The notes under the pieces were generated by a model. It worked only from the letters and a program-made list of their open reading frames with translations. It was not told the origin of the DNA and did not search any database. Shown here in pieces: positions 48,088-59,200 of a stretch of 64,000 bases of DNA. The number at the start of each line of letters is the position of its first letter. The stretch's first letter is position 1. This DNA is from Demequina pelophila (GTDB lineage: Bacteria; Actinomycetota; Actinomycetes; Actinomycetales; Demequinaceae). The DNA is taken from assembly GCF_000971175.1 (NCBI RefSeq), contig NZ_BBLY01000001.1:297709-361708 (forward strand), in the 5' to 3' direction. A program made the translations under genes and the position numbers.

Positions 48088-49853
48088 CCGAGATGACCTT
48101 CCCGCAGCTGTTCCGGCGCGGGCTCGAGCTGAGCCCCGAGTTCCGCCGCGGCCTGGGCGTGACGCTGGCGCTCGCGGCCGTGGCGGCCGCCGGCCGCGCC
48201 GCCGTGCCGTTCCTCACCCAGCGCATCACCGACTTCGGCCTGCTCGCGCCCGACGGCGTCGACGTGCGCTTCGTGGTCGAGCACGCCCTCATGGGCTCGG
48301 TGGTGCTCGTCCTCGCCGCGATCGTCGCGTGGCGCGTGCGCGCCCGCATGGTCACCGCCGCGGAGGCGGGCCTCGCGACGCTGCGCATCCGCGCGTTCGG
48401 CAAGGTGCACGAGCTGTCCGTGCTCACCCAGAACGAGGAGCAGCGCGGCCGCTACGTCTCCCGGGTGACCGGCGACGTCGAGACCATGCGCGACCTCATG
48501 CAGTGGACCGGCGCGGCGATGGTCATCTCCGCGCTCGAGTCCGCGGTGGTGTTCTCCGTGATGCTCGCGTACTCCTGGCAGCTGTCGCTGCTGGTGCTGC
48601 TCGCCTTCGTGCCGATGGTCGGGTCGCTGCTGTGGATCCAGCCGCGCGTCCGCAAGGCCTTCCAGGGGGTGCGCCAGCGCATGGCGGACCTGCTGGGCCG
48701 CACCTCCGAGCAGATCGTCGGCGTGTCGACCATCCGCTCCTACGGCGTCCAGGAGCGCATGCGCTCCCGGCTGCGGGCGGACATCGACGGCATCCTCGCC
48801 GCGGAGAAGAAGGCCTCCGTGCTGGCCTCCCTCAACTTCTCCTCGACGGTGGTGGGGCAGTCGCTCGCCACGGGCCTCGCGCTCATCGGCGGCACCTACC
48901 TCGCGCTCGACGGCCGCGTGTCCGTGGGCACCGTGGTGGCGTTCGCGTTCCTGGTGCACATGTTCTCCGGGCCGCTCATGTGGATCATCGAGATGCTCGC
49001 GGAGATGCAGCGCGCGATCGTGGGCTGGCGACGCGTGGTCGAGCTGGTCGACCAGGAGGTCACCGTCGCGGACCCGGCAGCGTCCGGCACCCCCATCCCG
49101 CACGGCCGCGGCGACCTCGCGGTGTCCGGGGTGCGGCTCACGTATCCCGGCGGCCCGGAGGTGCTCAAGGGCATCGACCTCGACCTGCCCGCCGGCCGGC
49201 GCCTCGCCCTCGTGGGCCAGACCGGCTCGGGCAAGACCTCGCTCGCGCGCCTGCTGTCGCGCTTCTTCGACCCGACCGACGGCACCGTCCGCGTGGGCGG
49301 CGTGGACCTGCGCGAGGTCCCCATGTCCTCGCTGCGCCGGTCCGTGGCCGTCGTGCCGCAGGAGGGCTTCCTCTTCGACGGCACCATCGTGTCCAACCTG
49401 TCGTACGCGCTTCCCGACTCCTCGCCCGAGGACCTGCGGGCCCGCGCGGGCGCGGCCTTCGAGTCGCTGGGCCTCGACGGCTGGATCGACACCCTGCCCG
49501 AGGGCCTCGACACCCCGGTGGGCCCCCGCGGCGAGCTGCTGAGCGCGGGGGAGCGGCAGCTGGTCTCCATCGCGCGGGCCTACCTGCGCGACCCGGACCT
49601 GCTCATCCTCGACGAGGCGACCTCCGCCGTGGACCCCGCCACAGAGGTGCGCATCTCCCGCGCCCTCGAGTCGCTCATGCAGGGTCGCACCGCCGTGGTC
49701 ATCGCCCACCGCCTGTCCACCGCCGAGCGCGCCGACGTCATCGGCGTCATGGAGCAGGGCGAGCTGGTCGAGGTGGGCCCGCACCGCGAGCTGGTCGAGG
49801 CCGGCGGCATCTACGCCAGGCTGCACGAGGCCTGGGTGGCCCAGACCCGGTAG
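48084..49853 (+). CDS. ABC exporter half-transporter, catalytic partner (subunit 2)
   Basis: Half-size ABC exporter of 589 residues with six membrane helices (about 25-310). Walker [10 protein letters not shown] is at 378-386. Walker B LLILDE has the catalytic Glu511, and the switch His542 in VIAHRLS is intact, but the signature is LSAGE (486-490) instead of LSGGQ. In a heterodimer each site pairs one subunit's Walker motifs with the other's signature, so the weak signature here falls in the same site as the degenerate Walker B and H-loop of subunit 1. The two proteins therefore complement exactly. The substrate could be a lipid, peptide or drug. Confidence 0.9.
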   Translation: MTEMTFPQLFRRGLELSPEFRRGLGVTLALAAVAAAGRAAVPFLTQRITDFGLLAPDGVDVRFVVEHALMGSVVLVLAAIVAWRVRARMVTAAEAGLATLRIRAFGKVHELSVLTQNEEQRGRYVSRVTGDVETMRDLMQWTGAAMVISALESAVVFSVMLAYSWQLSLLVLLAFVPMVGSLLWIQPRVRKAFQGVRQRMADLLGRTSEQIVGVSTIRSYGVQERMRSRLRADIDGILAAEKKASVLASLNFSSTVVGQSLATGLALIGGTYLALDGRVSVGTVVAFAFLVHMFSGPLMWIIEMLAEMQRAIVGWRRVVELVDQEVTVADPAASGTPIPHGRGDLAVSGVRLTYPGGPEVLKGIDLDLPAGRRLALVGQTGSGKTSLARLLSRFFDPTDGTVRVGGVDLREVPMSSLRRSVAVVPQEGFLFDGTIVSNLSYALPDSSPEDLRARAGAAFESLGLDGWIDTLPEGLDTPVGPRGELLSAGERQLVSIARAYLRDPDLLILDEATSAVDPATEVRISRALESLMQGRTAVVIAHRLSTAERADVIGVMEQGELVEVGPHRELVEAGGIYARLHEAWVAQTR

Positions 49854-49859
49854 TCCCCT

Positions 49860-49958
49860 CCGGACACTCCGCACGGATGGGCGGGCGACACGCCGTGGCC
49901 GGGCCCCGCATCGGCCCGCATCACCGGCGCGTCGCATCCGAATCCGTGCGCAGTGTCC
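49860..49958. repeat. 99-bp intergenic element with 17-bp terminal inverted repeats
   Basis: CCGGACACTCCGCACGGAT (49860-49878) is matched inverted by ATCCGTGCGCAGTGTCC (49942-49958) with one mismatch. The left arm is identical to 19099-19117. A GCATCGGCCC motif (49908-49917) lies between the arms. It occupies most of the spacer between the ABC exporter and hisI. Confidence 0.8.
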
Positions 49959-50010
49959 AACCGGCCGTCCCCAGGGGAGCGTCCCGGGCGCACCGTGGGA
50001 GGATGAGCGC

Positions 50011-50370
50011 ATGCCCTTGGACCCGCAGATCTCCGCGCGCCTCAAGCGCGACAGCAACGGCCTCGTCTGCGCGGTGGTGCAGCAGCACGACACGCGCGAG
50101 GTGCTCATGGTGGCGTGGATGAACGACGACGCCCTGCACGAGACGCTGACGACCGGCCGCGCCGTCTACTGGAGCCGCTCGCGACAGGAGCTGTGGCGCA
50201 AGGGCGACACCTCGGGCAACACCCAGCGCGTCGTCCGCGTCAGCCTCGACTGCGACGCCGACGCGCTCCTGCTCGAGGTCGACCAGCAGGGCCCCGCGTG
50301 CCACACCGGCACGCGCACCTGCTTCGAGGCCGGCGGGGACCTGGGCGCCGTGCCGGGGGAGACCCGGTGA
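50011..50370 (+). CDS. hisI: phosphoribosyl-AMP cyclohydrolase
   Basis: Zinc enzyme for the third step of histidine synthesis, 119 residues, monofunctional (no HisE domain). Recognisable parts are [40 protein letters not shown], with the conserved WSRSRxELWxKGxTSGN, and the metal-binding cysteines in [10 protein letters not shown] and [13 protein letters not shown] 50011 has GGAGG 7 nt upstream. The stop overlaps the trpE GTG (GTGA), coupling His and Trp biosynthesis genes, an arrangement common in actinobacteria. It is separated from hisF by the ABC exporter pair. Confidence 0.95.
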   Translation: MPLDPQISARLKRDSNGLVCAVVQQHDTREVLMVAWMNDDALHETLTTGRAVYWSRSRQELWRKGDTSGNTQRVVRVSLDCDADALLLEVDQQGPACHTGTRTCFEAGGDLGAVPGETR

Positions 50371-51908
50371 CCCGCGCCGAGGTCCAGTGGGGCCAGACCT
50401 GGCCCGACTTCGACGGCTTCGCGGCGCTCGCCGCCACCCACCGCGTGGTGCCCGTGGTGCGCCGCCTGCTCGCCGACTCGCTCACGCCGGTGGCCGTCTA
50501 CCGCGCGCTGGGCCAGGAGCGGCCGGGCACCTTCATCCTGGAGTCCGCGGAGCCGGACGGCACCCGCGCCCGATTCTCCTTCGTGGGCGTGCGCTCGCGC
50601 GCGATGCTCACCGTCGACGGCGACGAGGCGCGCTGGTCCGGCGACGTGCCCGTGGGTCTCGCGGACGGCGCCCCGCTCGACGTCATCGCCCACGCGCTGC
50701 GGGAGCTCGCCTCCGAGCCCATCGAGGGCCTGCCGCCGCTGACCGGCGGCCTCGTGGGTGTCATGGGCTGGGACATCATCCGCCAGTGGGAGCCCACGCT
50801 GCCGGCCAAGGCCCCGCGCGAGATCGACGTGCCCGACGTGCTGCTCCTGCTCGCCACGGACCTGGCCGTGTTCGACCACCGCGACGGGTCGGTGTGGCTC
50901 ATCGCCAACGCGGTCAACGTGGACGCCCAGGACTCGGGCAAGGAGGGCGCCTACGCGGACGCCGTCGCGCGCCTCGACGCGATGCAGCGCGAGCTCGAGT
51001 CCGCCCCCGCGGGTGCGGTGTCCGTGCTGGGCGACCACGACGAGCCGGCCGTGGTGCAGCGCAGCGCGCCGGGGGAGTACGAGAAGGCGGTCGACTTCGC
51101 CAAGGAGGCCATCCGCGACGGCGAGGTGTTCCAGATGGTGCCCTCGCAGCGCTTCGACCTCGACTGCGACGCGAGCCCGCTCGACATCTACCGGGTGCTG
51201 CGCACGCTCAACCCGAGCCCCTACATGTACTGCTTCCAGCTGAAGGACGACCAGGGCCGCGAGTTCGCGGTCGTGGGCTCGAGCCCCGAGTCGCTGTGCA
51301 CGGTGAAGGACGGCCGGGTCTCGACGTTCCCCATCGCGGGCTCGCGCCCGCGCGGGGCGACGGTCGCGGAGGACCTCGCGCTCGAGGAGGACCTCCTCGC
51401 GGACCCCAAGGAGATCGCCGAGCACGTCATGCTGGTCGACCTCGCCCGCAACGACCTGGTGAAGGTGTGCGCGCCCACCTCGGTCGAGGTGGCGCAGTTC
51501 ATGGCCGTCAACCGCTACTCGCACATCATGCACATCTGCTCCACGGTGCTGGGCGAGCTCGAGGAGCCGCACGGCGCCCTCGACGCCTTCACCGCGGTGT
51601 TCCCCGCCGGCACGCTGTCGGGCGCGCCCAAGCCGCGCGCGATCCAGCTCATCGACGAGATCGAGCCGACCCGCCGCGCGTTCTACGGCGGCGCCGTGGG
51701 CTACTTCGACTTCGCGGGCAACATGGACATGGCGATCGCCATCCGCACCGCGCTGCTCGAGGGCGGCAAGGCGCACGTGCAGGCCGGCGCGGGCATCGTC
51801 GCGGACTCCGTCCCGGAGAACGAGGCGGCGGAGACCCGCCACAAGGCGGCCGCGATGATCCGCGCGATCTCGACGGCATCGCGCCTGGTCAAGTCCTCGG
51901 AGGGGTAG
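50367..51908 (+). CDS. trpE: anthranilate synthase component I
   Basis: Makes anthranilate from chorismate, the first committed step of tryptophan synthesis, 513 residues. The C-terminal chorismate-binding domain is unmistakable: [77 protein letters not shown] and [22 protein letters not shown]. The N-terminal domain has the tryptophan feedback-site sequence ILESAEPDG (family LLES) near residue 52. The partner glutaminase trpG is not in the window. GTG 50367 overlaps the hisI stop. Confidence 0.96.
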   Translation: MTRAEVQWGQTWPDFDGFAALAATHRVVPVVRRLLADSLTPVAVYRALGQERPGTFILESAEPDGTRARFSFVGVRSRAMLTVDGDEARWSGDVPVGLADGAPLDVIAHALRELASEPIEGLPPLTGGLVGVMGWDIIRQWEPTLPAKAPREIDVPDVLLLLATDLAVFDHRDGSVWLIANAVNVDAQDSGKEGAYADAVARLDAMQRELESAPAGAVSVLGDHDEPAVVQRSAPGEYEKAVDFAKEAIRDGEVFQMVPSQRFDLDCDASPLDIYRVLRTLNPSPYMYCFQLKDDQGREFAVVGSSPESLCTVKDGRVSTFPIAGSRPRGATVAEDLALEEDLLADPKEIAEHVMLVDLARNDLVKVCAPTSVEVAQFMAVNRYSHIMHICSTVLGELEEPHGALDAFTAVFPAGTLSGAPKPRAIQLIDEIEPTRRAFYGGAVGYFDFAGNMDMAIAIRTALLEGGKAHVQAGAGIVADSVPENEAAETRHKAAAMIRAISTASRLVKSSEG

Positions 51909-51978
51909 CGCCCGCGGCCACGACGGCGGAAGGCGACGCCCCCGCGAAGGAGGCCCCGCATCGGCCCGGGACCACCCC

Positions 51979-51984
51979 TACACT
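51979..51984 (+). promoter_or_regulatory. -10 box TACACT upstream of the HGxxPAAW-like gene
   Basis: TACACT lies 31 nt before ATG 52016; the leader carries AAGGAG. GCATCGGCCC (51958-51967) is just upstream. Confidence 0.5.
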
Positions 51985-52015
51985 GGCGGCACGTCCCCGT
52001 CCCCAAGGAGTCGCC

Positions 52016-52252
52016 ATGTCGTCCGTCAACCTCGAGCCCGAGGACCTTCCCGACGTCGCCCCGCACAACCACGGCCGCACGCGCGCGGCGTGGGTCACCA
52101 ACGTCGGCCTGGTCATCGCCGCGGTGCTCGTGTCCATCGGCATCGGCTGGACGGTGTGGCCCGTCGTGTGGGTGGGCGTGGGCGTCGCGGTCGTGTCCCT
52201 CGTGGTCGGCGCGGTGATGCGCGCGCTGGGCCACGGCCAGCCCCTCAGGTAG
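52016..52252 (+). CDS. small two-helix membrane protein of the HGxxPAAW type
   Basis: 78-residue protein with an N-terminal soluble part containing HNHGRTRAAWVTN and two hydrophobic helices (about 30-48 and 51-68). I recognise the actinobacterial HGxxPAAW family, which lies between trpE and trpC in many genomes; here the proline is replaced (HGRTRAAW). The function is unknown; position suggests a link with tryptophan metabolism, which is inference. ATG 52016 follows AAGGAG. trpC starts 47 nt after the stop from its own promoter. Confidence 0.75.
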   Translation: MSSVNLEPEDLPDVAPHNHGRTRAAWVTNVGLVIAAVLVSIGIGWTVWPVVWVGVGVAVVSLVVGAVMRALGHGQPLR

Positions 52253-52286
52253 CGCCCGCGTGACGGGAGCGCCCGTGCGCCCGCGT

Positions 52287-52292
52287 TACGAT
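52287..52292 (+). promoter_or_regulatory. -10 box TACGAT, leaderless trpC promoter
   Basis: TACGAT ends 7 nt before ATG 52300. Confidence 0.6.
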
Positions 52293-52299
52293 TGTCCGC

Positions 52300-53124
52300 A
52301 TGGGTGAGGGTGGATTGACCGTTCTGGACGCTATCGTCGCGGGAGTGCGCGAGGATCTCGCGGTCCGCCAGGAGGCCGTCTCGATGGACGCGCTCAAGGA
52401 GCGCGCCGCCGCCATTCCGGCGGCCATCGACGCGCGCCGGATCCTTGCGGGCGACGCGATCTCCATCATCGCGGAGGTGAAGCGGTCGAGCCCCTCGAAG
52501 GGGGAGCTGGCGGAGATCTCCGACCCCGCGCTGCTCGCCACCGAGTACGCCGCCGGCGGCGCCTCCGTCATCTCCGTCCTGACCGAGCAGCGCCGCTTCC
52601 ACGGCTCGCTCGAGGACCTCGACAACGTGCGCGCCAAGGTGGACATCCCCATCCTGCGCAAGGACTTCATCGTCACCCCGTACCAGGTGTGGGAGGCGCG
52701 CGCCCACGGCGCGGACGTGGTCCTGCTCATCGTCGCCGCGCTCGAGCAGCTCGCGCTCGAGAGCCTCATCGAGCGGGTGCACTCCCTGGGCATGACCGCC
52801 CTGGTCGAGGTGCACGACGAGGAGGAGGTGATGCGCGCCGCCGACGCGGGCGCCACCGTCATCGGCGTCAACGCCCGCAACCTGCGCACCCTCGAGGTGG
52901 ACCGCGGCACGTTCTCGCGCATCGCGCCCTCGATCCCGGACGGGATCCTGCGCATCGCGGAGTCCGGCATCCGCGACAGCCACGACGTGGTCGAGTACGC
53001 CCGCATGGGTGCCGACGCGGTGCTCGTGGGCGAGGCGCTCGTGAAGGACAGCGACCCCCGCGCGACCGTCGCCGCCATGGTCGCGGCCGGCGCCCACCCC
53101 GCGCTGCGGTCGGTGCGCCCGTGA
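52300..53124 (+). CDS. trpC: indole-3-glycerol phosphate synthase
   Basis: Closes the indole ring in tryptophan synthesis; 274-residue TIM barrel. Conserved segments are [19 protein letters not shown] (catalytic Lys and substrate phosphate loop), [51 protein letters not shown] and IAESGIRD. It is monofunctional, without a fused TrpF. ATG 52300 has a leaderless promoter, so trpC-trpB-trpA-lgt can be expressed apart from trpE. Its stop overlaps the trpB GTG. Confidence 0.96.
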   Translation: MGEGGLTVLDAIVAGVREDLAVRQEAVSMDALKERAAAIPAAIDARRILAGDAISIIAEVKRSSPSKGELAEISDPALLATEYAAGGASVISVLTEQRRFHGSLEDLDNVRAKVDIPILRKDFIVTPYQVWEARAHGADVVLLIVAALEQLALESLIERVHSLGMTALVEVHDEEEVMRAADAGATVIGVNARNLRTLEVDRGTFSRIAPSIPDGILRIAESGIRDSHDVVEYARMGADAVLVGEALVKDSDPRATVAAMVAAGAHPALRSVRP

Positions 53125-54326
53125 CCGAGTCGCTGCAGGCCGCGCCGGGCCCCTACTTCGGCGACTTCGGCGGCACGTTCGTCCCCGAGGCCCTCATGGC
53201 GGCCCTCGACGAGCTCTCCGACGCGTACGACAAGGCGCGCATCGACCCCGAGTTCACGCGCGAGCTCGACCGACTGGCCCGCGACTACACGGGCCGCCCG
53301 TCGATCGTCACCGAGGTGCCCCGCTTCGCCGCCCACGCCGGCGGCGCGCGCGTCATCCTCAAGCGCGAGGACCTCAACCACACCGGCTCGCACAAGATCA
53401 ACAACGTGCTGGGCCAGGCGCTGCTGACCAAGCGCATCGGCAAGACCCGCGTCATCGCGGAGACGGGCGCGGGCCAGCACGGCGTCGCCTCCGCCACCGC
53501 GGCCGCGCTCATGGGCCTCGAGTGCACGGTGTACATGGGCGAGGAGGACACCCGCCGCCAGGCGCTCAACGTCGCCCGCATGCGCCTGCTGGGCGCGGAG
53601 GTCATCCCCGTCACCACGGGCTCGCGCACCCTCAAGGACGCGATCAACGAGGCGTACCGCGACTGGGTCGCGAACGTCGAGACCACCAACTACCTGTTCG
53701 GCACCGCGGCCGGCCCCCACCCGTTCCCCGCGATGGTGCGCGACTTCCAGCGCGTGATCGGCGTCGAGGCGCGCGCCCAGCTGCTCGAGCTGGGCGGCCT
53801 GCCCGACGCCGTGGTCGCGTGCGTGGGCGGCGGCTCCAACGCGATCGGCGTCTTCGACGCCTTCCTGGACGATGCCTCGGTCCGGCTGATCGGCTGCGAG
53901 GCGGCCGGGCACGGGGTCGAGACGGGCGAGCACGCCGCGACACTGACGGCCGGCCGGCCGGGCGTGCTGCACGGCTCGCGCTCGTACATCCTGCAGGACC
54001 AGGACGGCCAGACCATCGAGTCGACGTCGATCTCCGCGGGCCTCGACTACCCGGGCGTGGGCCCCGAGCACGCGTTCCTGCACTCGATCGGCCGCGCCGA
54101 GTACCGCCCCATCACGGACGCGCAGGCGATGGACGCCTTCCGCCTGCTGTGCCGCACGGAGGGCATCCTGCCCGCGATCGAGTCCGCGCACGCCCTCGCC
54201 GGCGCGCTGGACCTGGGCCGCGAGCTGGGGCCCGACGCCACGATCCTGGTGAACCTCTCCGGGCGCGGCGACAAGGACGTCGAGACCGCCGCGCGCTGGT
54301 TCGACCTGCTGGAGGAGGACGCGTGA
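53121..54326 (+). CDS. trpB: tryptophan synthase beta chain
   Basis: PLP enzyme that condenses indole with serine, 401 residues. The PLP lysine lies in [15 protein letters not shown], the indole-channel and substrate region in [14 protein letters not shown], and the phosphate-binding loop in [23 protein letters not shown] is typical of the TrpB1 class that pairs with TrpA. GTG 53121 overlaps the trpC stop, and its own stop overlaps trpA (GTGA). A TGGACGATGC near-copy of the window's frequent motif encodes LDDA at 53867-53876. Confidence 0.97.
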   Translation: MTESLQAAPGPYFGDFGGTFVPEALMAALDELSDAYDKARIDPEFTRELDRLARDYTGRPSIVTEVPRFAAHAGGARVILKREDLNHTGSHKINNVLGQALLTKRIGKTRVIAETGAGQHGVASATAAALMGLECTVYMGEEDTRRQALNVARMRLLGAEVIPVTTGSRTLKDAINEAYRDWVANVETTNYLFGTAAGPHPFPAMVRDFQRVIGVEARAQLLELGGLPDAVVACVGGGSNAIGVFDAFLDDASVRLIGCEAAGHGVETGEHAATLTAGRPGVLHGSRSYILQDQDGQTIESTSISAGLDYPGVGPEHAFLHSIGRAEYRPITDAQAMDAFRLLCRTEGILPAIESAHALAGALDLGRELGPDATILVNLSGRGDKDVETAARWFDLLEEDA

Positions 54327-55117
54327 GCCTTGTGACCGCCCGGCTCGACGAGGCCGCGGCGGCGGGCCGCGCCGCGCTCATCGGGTACCTGCCCGTCGGC
54401 TATCCCGACGTGGAGACCTCGGCCCGCGCCATGGTCGCCATGGTCGAGGAGGGCTGCGACCTCATCGAGGTGGGCATGCCGTACTCCGACCCGGTCCTCG
54501 ACGGGCCCACCATTCAGCAGGCCGCGGAGGCCGCCCTGCGCGGCGGCGTGCGGGTCTCGGACGTCTTCACCGCGGTCCGCGCCGTGGCCGACGCGGGCGC
54601 GCCCGCCGTGGTCATGAGCTACTACAACCCGATGCTCCAGTACGGTCTCGAGCGCTTCGCGGCGGACCTCGCGGCCGCCGGCGGCGCGGGCGTCATCCTG
54701 CCGGACCTCACCCCCGAGGTCGCGGGCGACTGGCTCGCCGCGGCGAAGGCCCACGGCCTCGACAGCATCTTCCTCACCGCGCTGTCCTCGACGCCGGAGC
54801 GACTGCACATCACCGCGGCCGCCTCGTCGGGCTTCGTCTATGCCGCCTCGATCATGGGCACCACCGGCGGCACGCCGGTGAGCGACGCCGCCGAGCGCCT
54901 CGTGGCCGACACGCGCGCCGCGGGCGCCGCCCGCGTGTGCGTGGGCCTGGGCATCACGACGGGGGAGCAGGCCCGCAAGGTGGGCGCCTACGCCGATGGC
55001 GTGATCGTCGGCTCGGCGTTCGTGCGTCAGCTGCTCGACCACGAGGGCGAGGCCGGCATCGAGGCGCTGCGCGCCAAGACCCGCGAGCTCGCCTCCGGGG
55101 TGCGGTCCGCCCGATGA
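54323..55117 (+). CDS. trpA: tryptophan synthase alpha chain
   Basis: Releases indole from indole glycerol phosphate and passes it to TrpB; 264-residue TIM barrel. The catalytic Glu and Asp are in [41 protein letters not shown] and the phosphate loop GVIVGSAFV are conserved. Family members often have FTAGDPD near the start, where this protein reads [16 protein letters not shown] 54323 overlaps trpB; the stop overlaps lgt by an ATGA, so lgt is translated with the tryptophan genes. Confidence 0.96.
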   Translation: MSLVTARLDEAAAAGRAALIGYLPVGYPDVETSARAMVAMVEEGCDLIEVGMPYSDPVLDGPTIQQAAEAALRGGVRVSDVFTAVRAVADAGAPAVVMSYYNPMLQYGLERFAADLAAAGGAGVILPDLTPEVAGDWLAAAKAHGLDSIFLTALSSTPERLHITAAASSGFVYAASIMGTTGGTPVSDAAERLVADTRAAGAARVCVGLGITTGEQARKVGAYADGVIVGSAFVRQLLDHEGEAGIEALRAKTRELASGVRSAR

Positions 55118-56094
55118 GGACGTCCATCCCGAGCCCCCCGGTCGAATGGAGCCAGATCCACCTGGGGCCGCTCACCATCCACGTCTACGCGCTGTGCATC
55201 CTCGCGGGCATCTTCGCGGCCCTGTGGCTCACGGCCCGGCGCTGGAAGGAGCGCGGCGGCGACCCCGAGAAGGTCATGGACGTCGCCTTCTGGGCGATCC
55301 CCTTCGGCATCGTCGGCGGCCGCCTCTACCACGTCATCTCCACGCCCGGCCCGTACTTCGGCGAGGGCGGCGACCCGCTGGCCGCCCTGCGCATCTGGGA
55401 GGGCGGCCTGGGCATCTGGGGTGCGGTCGCCCTGGGCGCCTTCGGCGCCTGGCTGGGCGCGCGCCGCGCCGGTGTGAGCTTCCCCACGTTCGCCGATGCG
55501 GTGGCGCCGGGCGTCCTGCTCGCCCAGGCGATCGGTCGCCTGGGCAACTACTTCAACCAGGAGCTCTTCGGCGCGCCGACGACGCTGCCGTGGGCGCTCG
55601 AGATCGAGCCCGCCTTCCGTCCCGAGGGCTACGAGCAGTTCGCGACCTTCCACCCCACCTTCCTCTACGAGATGGTGTGGAACCTCGCGGGCGTCGCGCT
55701 CCTCCTGTGGCTCGACCGGAAGTACGACCTGCGCGGCGGGCGCACCTTCTGGCTCTACGTCATCGTCTACGTGTCCGGCCGGCTGTGGATCGAGGCCGTG
55801 CGCATCGACACGGCCGTGCACGTGCTGGGCCTGCGCATCAACATCTGGGTGTCGATCGCGGTCCTCGCGGGCGCTATCGTGGCCTTCATCGTGCTCGGCC
55901 GACTCCAGGCCCGCATACCCGCGGAGGAACGACCCGACCGGTCGCGCCTGGCGGCCGCCGAGACCGACGACCCGAGCGAGGCGACCCCGCGCGAGGGCGC
56001 GGACGACGACGCGGCCACCCCCGCATCGTCCCCGGGCACCGCCGATGGGCGTGCCCAGACCGAGGACGGTACCGAGCCCGACGAGGGCCGCTGA
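55114..56094 (+). CDS. lgt: prolipoprotein diacylglyceryl transferase
   Basis: Membrane enzyme that adds diacylglycerol to the lipobox cysteine of lipoproteins, such as the two in this window. The 326-residue protein has about seven membrane helices, GGRLYHVISTPGPYF, IWEGGLGIWGA and the Lgt signature IGRLGNYFNQELFG. The last 65 residues (from about 262) are charged and low-complexity, an extension frequent in actinobacterial Lgt. ATG 55114 overlaps the trpA stop. A GCATCGTCCC motif lies in the tail-coding part (56021-56030). Confidence 0.95.
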   Translation: MRTSIPSPPVEWSQIHLGPLTIHVYALCILAGIFAALWLTARRWKERGGDPEKVMDVAFWAIPFGIVGGRLYHVISTPGPYFGEGGDPLAALRIWEGGLGIWGAVALGAFGAWLGARRAGVSFPTFADAVAPGVLLAQAIGRLGNYFNQELFGAPTTLPWALEIEPAFRPEGYEQFATFHPTFLYEMVWNLAGVALLLWLDRKYDLRGGRTFWLYVIVYVSGRLWIEAVRIDTAVHVLGLRINIWVSIAVLAGAIVAFIVLGRLQARIPAEERPDRSRLAAAETDDPSEATPREGADDDAATPASSPGTADGRAQTEDGTEPDEGR

Positions 56095-56125
56095 GCGGCG
56101 CTTTCACCCGTGTGAGCGGGCACGG

Positions 56126-56131
56126 TAGGCT
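56126..56131 (+). promoter_or_regulatory. -10 box TAGGCT of gltBD
   Basis: TAGGCT lies 10 nt before a short Arg-rich reading frame and 75 nt before the gltB ATG; the only -10-like hexamer in the 112-nt spacer. Confidence 0.5.
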
Positions 56132-56141
56132 GAACATCCGT

Positions 56142-56207
56142 GTGAACATGGGTCGACGGCGCCCCGAAACCAACAGGTCCCGCGAGGGACGGCGAAGGAC
56201 GGTGTGA
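56142..56207 (+). CDS. possible 21-codon arginine-rich leader peptide coupled to gltB
   Basis: GTG 56142 opens a frame reading [21 protein letters not shown], then TGA at 56205-56207 whose last base is the A of the gltB ATG (TGATG). Eight of 21 residues are Arg, using CGA and AGG codons that are rare in this window. Start and stop placement suit a leader peptide whose translation controls or couples gltB. An internal ATG (56148) is an alternative start. It may be non-coding; there is no homology evidence. Confidence 0.35.
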   Translation: MNMGRRRPETNRSREGRRRTV

Positions 56208-59200
56208 TGGTCGCGCATCTTGGCGCTCCCGAGGCCCACGGCCTCTACAACCCGGCGTACGAGCACGACGCCTGCGGCGTGGCCTTCGTGGCGACGCTGC
56301 GCGGGACGCCGGGGCGGGACATCGTCGAGGCGGGCCTCACCGCTCTCAAGAACCTCGAGCACCGCGGCGCCGTGGGTGCCGAGACGGAGACCGGCGACGG
56401 CGCGGGCATCCTCACGCAGGTGCCCGACCGCTTCCTGCGCGGCGCCGTCGACTTCGACCTGCCGGCGGCGGGGGAGTATGCGGTGGGCATCGCCTTCCTC
56501 ACTCCCGGCACCGAGCGCGCCGAGACCGCGGCGTTCGAGCGCGCGGCCCAGATCGAGGGCGTCCGGGTGGTCGGCTGGCGCGACGTGCCCGTCGTGCCGG
56601 ATCCGCTGGGACCGAGCGCGCGCGCGGCGATGCCCGTGTTCCGCCAGGTGTTCGTCTCCGCAGACGGGCTCGCCGGCATCGACCTGGACCGCCGCGTCTA
56701 TCGCGTGCGCAAGCGCGCGGAGGCCGCGGGCGGCCCGTTCTTCGCCTCGCTGTCCGCGCGGACGCTCACCTACAAGGGCATGCTCACCACGTACCAGCTC
56801 GAGCAGGTCTTCCCCGACCTGACCCACCCGGACTTCGAGTCCGAGCTGGCGCTGGTCCACTCGCGCTTCTCCACCAACACCTTCCCGTCGTGGCCGCTCG
56901 CGCAGCCGCTGCGCGGCATCGCCCACAACGGCGAGATCAACACGGTGCAGGGCAACCGCAACTGGATGGCCGCGCGCGAGGGCACGCTGCAGTCGGACCT
57001 GCTGGGCGACATGGCGCCGCTCATGCCCGTGTGCACCCCGTCGGCCTCCGACACCGCGTCCTTCGACGAGGTGCTCGAGCTGCTGCACCTGGGCGGCCGG
57101 TCCATCGAGCACGCGGTGCTCATGATGATCCCCGAGGCGTGGCAGAACAACGCCGACATGGACCCCGCCAAGCGGGCGTTCTACGAGTACCACTCGTCGC
57201 TCATGGAGCCGTGGGACGGTCCTGCCGCCCTGCACTTCACCGACGGCACGGTCATCGGCGCGACCCTCGACCGCAACGGTCTGCGCCCGGGCCGCTTCTG
57301 GGTCACCTCCGACGGCCTGGTCGTGTGCGGCTCCGAGGCGGGCCTGCTCGACCTCGACCCGGCCACCGTGGTGCGCAAGGGCCGCCTCCAGCCGGGACGC
57401 ATGCTCCTGGTCGACACGGGCGCCGGACGCATCGTCGAGGACGAGGAGATCAAGGCGCGCCTGGCCGCGCAGCGCCCGTACGAGCAGTGGGTGGAGGATC
57501 ACGCGGTCCGCCTGTCCCAGGTCCCCGACCGCGAGCACGTGGTCCACTCGGCCCGCTCCGTCCAGCGCCGTCAGCGCGCCTTCGGCTACACCGAGGAGGA
57601 GCTCAAGATCCTGCTCGCGCCGATGGCGAAGACCGGCATCGAGCCCATCGGCGCGATGGGCTCGGACACCCCCATCGCGGTGCTGTCGAAGCGGCCGCGG
57701 CTCATGTTCGACTACTTCGTGCAGATGTTCGCGCAGGTGACCAACCCGCCGCTGGACTCGATCCGCGAGGAGATCGTCACCGCGGTGGGCGGCGCGCTGG
57801 GCCCCGAGCCCAACCTGCTGGCCGCCACCCCCGAGCACGCGCGCAAGATCATCATCGACTTCCCGGTGATCGACAACGACGAGCTCGCCAAGATCCTCCA
57901 CATCGACCAGGACCCGAAGCGCCGGGGCGTGTTCTCCTCGCGCAAGATCCGGGGCCTGTACCCCGTGCGCGGGGGAGCGGACGCCCTCGACGCGCGCCTC
58001 GCGGAGATCTTCCGAGAGGTCGACGAGGCCATCGAGGACGGCGTGTCCTTCCTGGTGCTGTCCGACCGCGACTCGAACCCGGACCTCGCGCCCATCCCGT
58101 CGCTGCTGCTCACGTCGGCCGTGCACCACTACCTGGTGCGCACCCACCGCCGCACGCAGCTGTCCATGGTGGTCGAGGCCGGCGACGTGCGCGAGGTGCA
58201 CCACGTCGCGCTGCTCATCGGCTACGGCGTGGGCGCGGTCAACCCCTACCTCGCCATGGAGACCGTCGAGGACCTCGCCGCGCGCGGCTACCTGGGCGAC
58301 GTCACCGGCCCGCAGGCCACGCGCAACCTCATCAAGGCGCTCGGCAAGGGCGTCCTCAAGATCATGTCCAAGATGGGCATCTCCACCATGGCCTCCTACC
58401 GGGGCGCCCAGGTGTTCGAGGCGATCGGGCTGTCGCGCGAGCTGGTGGACCTCCACTTCAACGGCACCCCCAGCCAGATCGACGGCGTGGGCCTGGACGT
58501 GATCGCCAAGGAGGTGGCGCTGCGCCACGCCGACGCGTACCCCGCCTCGGGAGAGCTGCCGCCGCACCAGCGCCTGCGCACCGGCGGCGAGTACCAGTGG
58601 CGCCGCGACGGCGAGGAGCACCTGTTCGACCCGGAGACGGTCTTCAAGCTCCAGCACGCGACCCGCACCCGCCAGTACGACGTGTTCCGCCAGTACACCG
58701 ACCGCGTGGACGACCAGTCGCGTCGGCTCATGACCCTGCGCGGGCTGCTCGAGTTCCGCTCCGACCGCGAGCCGGTCGACATCGACGAGGTCGAGCCCGT
58801 CAGCGAGATCGTCACGCGCTTCAACACCGGCGCGATGTCCTACGGCTCCATCTCGCAGGAGGCGCACGAGACGCTCGCCGTCGCGATGAACCGCCTGGGC
58901 GCCCGCTCCAACACCGGCGAAGGCGGCGAGTCCGTCGACCGCCTCTACGACCCCGAGCGGCGCAGCGCGATCAAGCAGATCGCGTCGGGCCGCTTCGGCG
59001 TCACGAGCGAGTACCTGGTCAACGCGGACGACATCCAGATCAAGCTCGCCCAGGGCGCCAAGCCCGGGGAGGGCGGCCAGCTGCCGGGCACCAAGGTGTA
59101 TCCGTGGGTCGCGGAGACGCGTCACTCGACGCCGGGCGTGGGGCTCATCTCCCCGCCGCCGCACCACGACATCTACTCGATCGAGGACCTCAAGCAGCTC

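Noticed and set aside
50370-51908. Trp attenuator before trpE
   Set aside because: trpE starts inside the hisI stop (GTGA) with no leader region or Trp-codon run.
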